Positions 7,485 through 11,001 of a DNA stretch of 11,001 bases are shown piece after piece (position 1 is the stretch's first letter; the number at the start of each line of letters is the position of its first letter). The stretch is from Syntrophaceae bacterium (GTDB lineage: Bacteria > Desulfobacterota > Desulfomonilia > Desulfomonilales > Desulfomonilaceae). The translations under genes and the position numbers were made by a program. The stretch spans positions 1-11,001 of the forward strand of contig JACWAG010000090.1 of the NCBI GenBank assembly GCA_014874425.1, written 5' to 3'. Below the pieces are notes generated by a model. That model did no database searches. It saw nothing but the letters and a program-made list of their open reading frames with translations, and was not told the origin of the DNA.

Positions 7485-8992
7485 TCAAGCCCTTTTTCAG
7501 GTCGCATATGAGGAAATAATATCACTTCCCGAATTGACTGAGCATTCGTCAACAGCATTACCAGGCGGTCAATACCGAGACCTTCTCCGGCGGCGGGTGG
7601 CATACCGTATTCGAGGGCCCGCAGGAAATCTTCGTCCAGGAAATGGGCTTCTTCGTCACCTGCTTGACGCGCCCTTACCTGTTCTTCAAACCTGTTTCGC
7701 TGGTCCACAGGGTCTGTCAATTCGGTGAAAGCGTTGGCCAGCTCCCGCCCGCAGATATACAATTCGAACCTGTCTGTCGCGGTAGGGTCTTCCTCATTTC
7801 GCCTGGCTAGTGGTGAAACATCCACTGGGTATTGATGCACAAACACCGGTCCCCAAAGATTTGTTTCTACGACCTCATCGAATACCGCCATAAGAAGCTT
7901 GCCCAGAGAATCCGTTTTGTTAACTGATATCCCCATCTCCATGGCTTTGATAAATAAGGCGTTCCTGTCTTCAATCTCATGAGGCTTCAAGGCGCCGCTT
8001 TCAATGAGAGATTCCTTGACAGTAATCCTGGGCCATGGGGGGGTCAGATCAACCTCTCTATCACCGTAGGTGAGTTTGAACGATCCAACAATTTCCAGGG
8101 CCAAATTGGAAAGCATTTCCTCTGTCAGTTTGATCAGGTCTTCATACGTCCTGTAAGCCTGATAAAACTCCAACATAGTAAATTCAGGATTATGTTGGGT
8201 CGAAATTCCCTCGTTCCGGAAGTTGCGGTTTATCTCAAAAATCTTGTCAAAACCACCCACTAAAAGCCTTTTCAGATAGAGTTCAGGGGCTATCCTCAAA
8301 TAGAGTTGTCGACTGAGAGCGTGGTGATAAGTTTCAAACGGTCGGGCGGTAGCGCCCCCAGGTATGGTTTGCATCATCGGGGTTTCGACTTCCAGAAAAC
8401 CACGCGTTGCAAGAAAGTTCCTGAGATAAGATACAATGCGACTACGGGTAACCACAATTTCGCGAGACGTCTGGTTAACCATCAGATCGAGATATCGCTG
8501 CCTATAACGAATCTCGACGTCGGAAAGGCCATGCCATTTCTCCGGGAGAGGCCTAACTGACTTGGTTAGGAGAACCAGTTCCTTCACCAGCACGGTAATT
8601 TCGCCAGTTTTTGTTTTAAACGGTGTTCCGCTAACACCAATGATATCCCCAATGTCAAGTTTTTTAAACCTGCTATACTCCTCTGAACCTAAGATGTCCC
8701 GGCCCAAATAAATCTGAAAGTCACCGGAAACATCGTGAACACGCATAAAGGAAGCCTTGCCCAAAATACGAATGGCCATTATTCTTCCGGCTAGGCGTAC
8801 AATATCACTTATCTCTTCGGTTTCTGAGATTCCTGAGTACTTTGATTTTAGTTCCGCAGAATGGGTGTCCGGACTGAATCCTGATGTATAGGGCTGAATT
8901 CCTGCCTCCACCAGTTCTGCAAGTTTTTTTAGACGAACATCTATTAAAGATGACGAGGAGCGCTTCTGTGTATTCGACGAAGGTTCCGACAC
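7481..8992 (-). CDS. lysS: lysyl-tRNA synthetase, class II
   Basis: LysS charges tRNA-Lys with lysine using ATP in the cytoplasm. The protein has 503 residues, normal for bacterial class II enzymes. Residues 65-145 or so form the OB-fold anticodon-binding domain (IVRLAGRIMAIRILGKASF). The catalytic domain follows, opening with RYRQRYLDLMVNQ (162-174). It contains motif 2 as FRNEGIS (258-264), the lysine-site block QHNPEFTMLEFYQAY (266-280), CGRELANAFTEL (414-425), and motif 3 as GEGLGIDRLVML (469-480). The start codon is GTG, with AGGAG (9003-9007) 10 nt upstream; it gives the expected N-terminal length, and the next in-frame Met (72) would cut into the OB-fold. It is the first gene of the minus-strand run, with a promoter candidate just upstream and an ATGA overlap into lolC. 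A lysS-lol arrangement recurs in Desulfobacterota as I recall it and need not imply a functional link. Confidence 0.97.
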   Translation of the reverse strand: MSEPSSNTQKRSSSSLIDVRLKKLAELVEAGIQPYTSGFSPDTHSAELKSKYSGISETEEISDIVRLAGRIMAIRILGKASFMRVHDVSGDFQIYLGRDILGSEEYSRFKKLDIGDIIGVSGTPFKTKTGEITVLVKELVLLTKSVRPLPEKWHGLSDVEIRYRQRYLDLMVNQTSREIVVTRSRIVSYLRNFLATRGFLEVETPMMQTIPGGATARPFETYHHALSRQLYLRIAPELYLKRLLVGGFDKIFEINRNFRNEGISTQHNPEFTMLEFYQAYRTYEDLIKLTEEMLSNLALEIVGSFKLTYGDREVDLTPPWPRITVKESLIESGALKPHEIEDRNALFIKAMEMGISVNKTDSLGKLLMAVFDEVVETNLWGPVFVHQYPVDVSPLARRNEEDPTATDRFELYICGRELANAFTELTDPVDQRNRFEEQVRARQAGDEEAHFLDEDFLRALEYGMPPAAGEGLGIDRLVMLLTNAQSIREVILFPHMRPEKGLE

Positions 8993-9002
8993 CTGAGATA
9001 GT

Positions 9003-9007
9003 CTCCT
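9003..9007 (-). promoter_or_regulatory. ribosome-binding site deciding the GTG start of lysS
   Basis: AGGAG on the minus strand, 10 nt before the GTG at 8992. The spacing is slightly long but it is the only good match to the 16S rRNA tail in front of lysS, and it supports the non-ATG start. Confidence 0.6.
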
Positions 9008-9033
9008 GACTGTTTTCCTATAATTGAATCGGT

Positions 9034-9062
9034 TTTGTATACTTTTGTTAAGAAAATGTCAA
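9034..9062 (-). promoter_or_regulatory. candidate sigma70-type promoter for the lysS-lol-bam-lpx operon
   Basis: On the minus strand a perfect -35 hexamer TTGACA lies at 9057-9062. The -10 element is either TATACA at 9036-9041 (15-nt spacer, short) or TACAAA at 9034-9039 (17-nt spacer); each matches four of six consensus bases. Transcription would start near 9027, leaving a leader of about 35 nt before the lysS GTG, which includes the AGGAG site. The -35 is convincing and the -10 is ambiguous. Confidence 0.5.
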
Positions 9063-9095
9063 GTTTATGCGTCCTTAGCTCAAAAAGATCCCCTG

Positions 9096-9107
9096 CCAAT
9101 AGATTGG
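9096..9107. promoter_or_regulatory. short inverted repeat in the divergent intergenic region
   Basis: CCAAT-AG-ATTGG, a perfect 5-bp inverted repeat with a 2-nt spacer, lies between the divergent starts of lysS and the DUF362 gene and overlaps the possible plus-strand -35 box. Its centre is about 30 bp (close to three helical turns) from the next palindrome at 9124-9138. An operator role is inference only; repeats this short can occur by chance. Confidence 0.3.
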
Positions 9108-9131
9108 AATTATGGTAGTTTTTAAAATACT
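9104..9131 (+). promoter_or_regulatory. weak promoter candidate for the DUF362 gene
   Basis: TTGGAA at 9104-9109 resembles a -35 box (four of six). AATACT at 9126-9131 is a -10 candidate after 16 nt, also only four of six. A better -10 match, TAAAAT at 9123-9128, would leave just 13 nt. A promoter is expected somewhere here because the gene is divergent from its neighbour, but the exact boxes are uncertain. Confidence 0.25.
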
Positions 9132-9138
9132 GTATTTT
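9124..9138. promoter_or_regulatory. palindrome, possible operator, upstream of the DUF362 gene
   Basis: AAAATAC-T-GTATTTT is a perfect 7-bp inverted repeat around a single base. It overlaps the candidate -10 region of the plus-strand promoter and lies about 70 bp before the DUF362 start, where a repressor site would be expected. It contains one CTGT half resembling a LexA half-site, but the other half does not fit, so LexA is not claimed. The AT-rich background makes chance symmetry more likely. Confidence 0.35.
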
Positions 9139-9197
9139 TTGTGGTCAAAATGATTGAAAATGTCCAGGAATTCTAAATAATGGACATATCGAATAAT

Positions 9198-9202
9198 GGG
9201 AG
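9198..9202 (+). promoter_or_regulatory. ribosome-binding site deciding the DUF362 start
   Basis: GGGAG lies 7 nt before the ATG at 9210, a much better arrangement than the AGGA 10 nt before the upstream in-frame ATG at 9180. It supports the shorter protein. Confidence 0.7.
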
Positions 9203-9209
9203 TTTGAAT

Positions 9210-10328
9210 ATGGCTTCACTAGTTTATATGATAGATCTCTCGGCGTCATGGAAGAAAAGTGTACCCGCAAAGGTCACGGACCTATTTAATTCACTAAACC
9301 CTGTTGATATTTTCAAACAAAAAGATCTTGTCGCAATAAAGATCCACTTTGGTGAAGCGGGTAACACAGCCCATATAAGGCCGCAATTCGTCCGTCAAGT
9401 CGTTGATATTCTCAAAGGTCTCAAGGCAAAACCCTTCCTAACCGATACCAATACACTGTATGTTGGGTCCCGCATAGAGGCGTGGTCTCATTTAAGCACC
9501 GCTTTTGATAATGGTTTCACGCGTGAAGTTACTGGAGCCCCCGTGATAATCGCTGACGGACTTAGGGGTAACAGTGATGTGGAAATTCCCTTGAATGGGG
9601 CCCATATCAAAAACGCATATATTGGAGCCGATATCCACTACGCTGACGGCCTTGTTGTAATGACTCATTTCAAAGGCCATGAACTCACTGGTTTTGGCGG
9701 AACAATCAAAAACCTTGGGATGGGATGCGCGTCGAGAAAGGGCAAGCTGGATCAACATTCAAATATTTCTCCCAAGGTGAATTCTAAGAAGTGCGTTGGT
9801 TGTGGAGAATGTGTCATTTGGTGTCGGGGGCGCGCAATTTCCCTAATCGGAGAGAAAAAGACCCGGAAGGCCCACATTGATCCGGAACGCTGTGTTGGTT
9901 GCGCCGAGTGCATTTTAACATGCAGGCAGGGGGCTATTTCAATCCAGTGGAACGAGTCTATCCCGACCTTTATGGAAAAAGTGGCGGAGTACGCAAAGGC
10001 GGTTTTGGGTCAAAAAGCAGGCAAGTCAATCTTCATGACCTTTGTGACTGATGTTTCGCCACTTTGCGATTGTAATCCCTTTTCTGATCGATCCATTGTT
10101 CCAAGTGTTGGGATACTGGCGTCCACGGATCCTGTGGCAATTGATCAGGCCGCCGCTGACCTCGTGAATCAGGCTCCGGGCAATCCCATGTCGAATCTTG
10201 AAAGTGGGTTGGAGCCGGGCGCTGATAAATTCAGGGCGATGTTTCCAAGCATTGATTGGGAACATCAGCTTGACTATGCCGAAAATATTGGTATCGGCTC
10301 AAGAAAATATGAACTGGTAAAGCTCTAA
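9210..10328 (+). CDS. DUF362 domain protein with two [4Fe-4S] ferredoxin motifs
   Basis: This is a 372-residue soluble iron-sulfur protein of the DUF362 family, common in anaerobes; I know of no firmly established reaction. The N-terminus MASLVYMIDLSAS and KDLVAIKIHFGEAGNTAHIRP (38-58) are typical, as are ADGLVVMTHFKGHELTGFGG (145-164), KNLGMGCASRKGK (167-179) and STDPVAIDQAAADL (305-318). A ferredoxin insert at about 190-245 has two CxxCxxCxxxC sets: Cys195/198/201/205 and Cys228/231/234/238, enough for two [4Fe-4S] clusters. The residue after the fourth cysteine is Arg in both, where ferredoxins usually have Pro. An extra Cys-Asp-Cys sits at 286-288. No signal peptide or membrane segment is seen, so it is probably cytoplasmic. 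The start at 9210 is preferred over ATG 9180 because of GGGAG at 9198-9202 and because the family opens at this Met. It is divergent from lysS, and the next gene downstream appears to have its own promoter. Confidence 0.9.
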   Translation: MASLVYMIDLSASWKKSVPAKVTDLFNSLNPVDIFKQKDLVAIKIHFGEAGNTAHIRPQFVRQVVDILKGLKAKPFLTDTNTLYVGSRIEAWSHLSTAFDNGFTREVTGAPVIIADGLRGNSDVEIPLNGAHIKNAYIGADIHYADGLVVMTHFKGHELTGFGGTIKNLGMGCASRKGKLDQHSNISPKVNSKKCVGCGECVIWCRGRAISLIGEKKTRKAHIDPERCVGCAECILTCRQGAISIQWNESIPTFMEKVAEYAKAVLGQKAGKSIFMTFVTDVSPLCDCNPFSDRSIVPSVGILASTDPVAIDQAAADLVNQAPGNPMSNLESGLEPGADKFRAMFPSIDWEHQLDYAENIGIGSRKYELVKL

Positions 10329-10431
10329 CTACTTTTTAGACGAATCCAAGCAAGTTTTTTGCTGAAAACACTTTCCCCTTATGTTTTACGGGTAATAGTC
10401 TGGACTTGCGACCCGAACCTAATACTTCGCG

Positions 10432-10460
10432 TTGACAGAAAGCTCGTAATATTGTAAAAT
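10432..10460 (+). promoter_or_regulatory. near-consensus sigma70-type promoter for the low-complexity exported protein
   Basis: TTGACA (10432-10437, six of six) and TAAAAT (10455-10460, five of six) are separated by the ideal 17 nt. Transcription would start near 10467, giving a leader of about 77 nt before the ATG at 10544. This is the best promoter in the window and suggests that the following gene is a separate transcription unit, possibly well expressed. Confidence 0.8.
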
Positions 10461-10464
10461 ATTA
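10447..10464. promoter_or_regulatory. inverted repeat covering the -10 box, possible operator
   Basis: TAATATT-GTAA-AATATTA is a perfect 7-bp inverted repeat with a 4-nt spacer. It fully contains the -10 hexamer at 10455-10460, so a protein bound here would block RNA polymerase. The stem is all A/T, so it would be a weak RNA hairpin, and it lies upstream of the predicted transcript start anyway. A DNA-binding site is more plausible than an RNA element. Confidence 0.4.
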
Positions 10465-10543
10465 ATGTAGATAGGTAAGTATAAAGTTTTGAATCTTCCT
10501 CTAATCTTTATCGAACTGTCAGAAAGGCGCCAGGAGAAACAAG

Positions 10544-11001
10544 ATGCCAAAAATAGCGCTGATTACAATACTCGCGATTTTGATACCGGCCGCATGCTTT
10601 GGACAAGGTATTCTGGAGTCGGTTCTTGGACCGGGAGGTCTCGGTGTTTGGAATGGAGGCGGTTCGAATCAATTCAACTATCAGCAATTTCAAGGACAGC
10701 AGCCAAACCAGGCCGCACAACAGGGTTATCAACAAGGCCCAAACCCTTATGCTCAGCCAAACCAGGGCTACGCCCCCCCTCCCGGCTATCCTAATTACAG
10801 CCAGCAGGGAGTGTATTCCGACTGGCAGAATTCTGAGCAACCGACCAACGCCCAGCAGGGTCCTCCACCGGTAAGCTATATCGCTCCTCCTCCCCAACAG
10901 GGCCCTCCTCCTAACGCAGGGCCAATAGCGCAAGGCAGACAGCCTCAACCGGCGCCTGGTCAGTATCCTTCTTACCAGCAGCCCCAACAGTTCGATGAAA
11001 A
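10544..11001 (+). CDS. exported Pro/Gln/Tyr-rich low-complexity protein, 3' end missing
   Basis: I do not recognise a family. The reading frame is open from ATG 10544 to the window end (152 codons visible), with AGGAG (10532-10536) 7 nt upstream and a strong promoter before that. Residues 1-20 form a signal sequence: MPK, then a hydrophobic stretch, then IPAACFG. Cys18 could be a lipidated cysteine, but Pro at -3 does not fit a normal lipobox, so ordinary cleavage near Gly20 is equally possible. Residues 22-42 are Gly-rich. Residues 41-152 are low complexity: 29 Gln and 24 Pro in 112 residues, regularly spaced Tyr, only five charged residues, and loose repeats such as QPNQGY, QQGY, PPPGY and QQGPPP. 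Such a sequence is expected to be disordered or sticky, as in surface, matrix or prion-like proteins; this is inference. Frames on the other strand here are shadows of the repeats. Confidence 0.75.
   Translation, partial: MPKIALITILAILIPAACFGQGILESVLGPGGLGVWNGGGSNQFNYQQFQGQQPNQAAQQGYQQGPNPYAQPNQGYAPPPGYPNYSQQGVYSDWQNSEQPTNAQQGPPPVSYIAPPPQQGPPPNAGPIAQGRQPQPAPGQYPSYQQPQQFDE

Noticed and set aside
9052..9167. Near-identical direct repeats GAAAATGTCaAG and GAAAATGTCcAG, 104 bp apart
   Set aside because: A 9-bp exact repeat in about 200 bp of AT-rich DNA can easily arise by chance; one copy simply includes the lysS -35 box.
10349..10363. AGCAA-GTTTT-TTGCT hairpin after the DUF362 gene as a terminator
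   Set aside because: The stem is only 5 bp with one or two strong pairs, and no T-tract follows it (the next bases are GAAAAC), so it is not a credible intrinsic terminator.
10489..10794. Plus-strand frame starting TTG at 10489 with about 100 codons
   Set aside because: It overlaps the better-supported frame at 10544 in another phase, turns into Arg/Pro/Ser-rich shadow sequence and lacks a Shine-Dalgarno match before its TTG.
10508..10987. Open frame on the minus strand opposite the low-complexity gene, encoding a Leu/Arg-rich protein
   Set aside because: It is the mirror of the Pro/Gln/Gly-rich repeats, has no domain or ribosome-binding site that I can see, and the plus-strand frame has a promoter, ribosome-binding site and signal sequence.

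Overview
The window suggests a Gram-negative (diderm) anaerobe, most likely in Desulfobacterota (the former Deltaproteobacteria). Two things point there. The gene order lysS, lolC, lolD, bamA, skp, lpxD, lpxA, lpxI is the outer-membrane-biogenesis cluster I associate with that group, including LpxI in place of LpxH. The divergent gene encodes a DUF362/ferredoxin fusion of the kind common in anaerobes. This placement rests on recall of families and gene order; no search was run.

Bases 1-8992, minus strand: one compact operon-like run of eight genes. In order of transcription they are lysS (lysyl-tRNA synthetase), lolC and lolD (lipoprotein-releasing ABC transporter), bamA (outer-membrane protein insertase), skp/ompH (periplasmic chaperone), lpxD, lpxA and lpxI (early lipid A synthesis; lpxI is cut by the window edge). 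Junctions are extremely tight: ATGA overlaps at lysS/lolC, lolD/bamA and lpxD/lpxA, an 8-nt overlap at lolC/lolD, and 2 nt between lpxA and lpxI. The only real gap is 93 nt between bamA and skp. Together the products mature outer-membrane lipoproteins, fold and insert beta-barrels, and make the lipid A anchor of LPS. fabZ, usually found between lpxD and lpxA, is absent. BamA carries an extra periplasmic domain of TolB-N/CsgG type ahead of its five POTRA repeats.

Bases 8993-9209: a 217-nt divergent intergenic region with a probable lysS promoter on the minus strand, a weaker candidate promoter on the plus strand and two short palindromes.

Bases 9210-10328, plus strand: a DUF362 protein with two [4Fe-4S] ferredoxin motifs.

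Bases 10329-10543: a 215-nt gap with a near-consensus sigma70-type promoter whose -10 box sits inside an inverted repeat.

Bases 10544-11001, plus strand: the start of an exported, very Pro/Gln/Tyr-rich low-complexity protein with no recognised family, running off the window end.

There is no gene-free stretch over 300 bases. I saw no tRNA, rRNA, CRISPR array, insertion sequence or convincing intrinsic terminator. Most of the window is conserved core genome. The least ordinary items are the BamA N-terminal domain, the missing fabZ and the low-complexity exported protein.
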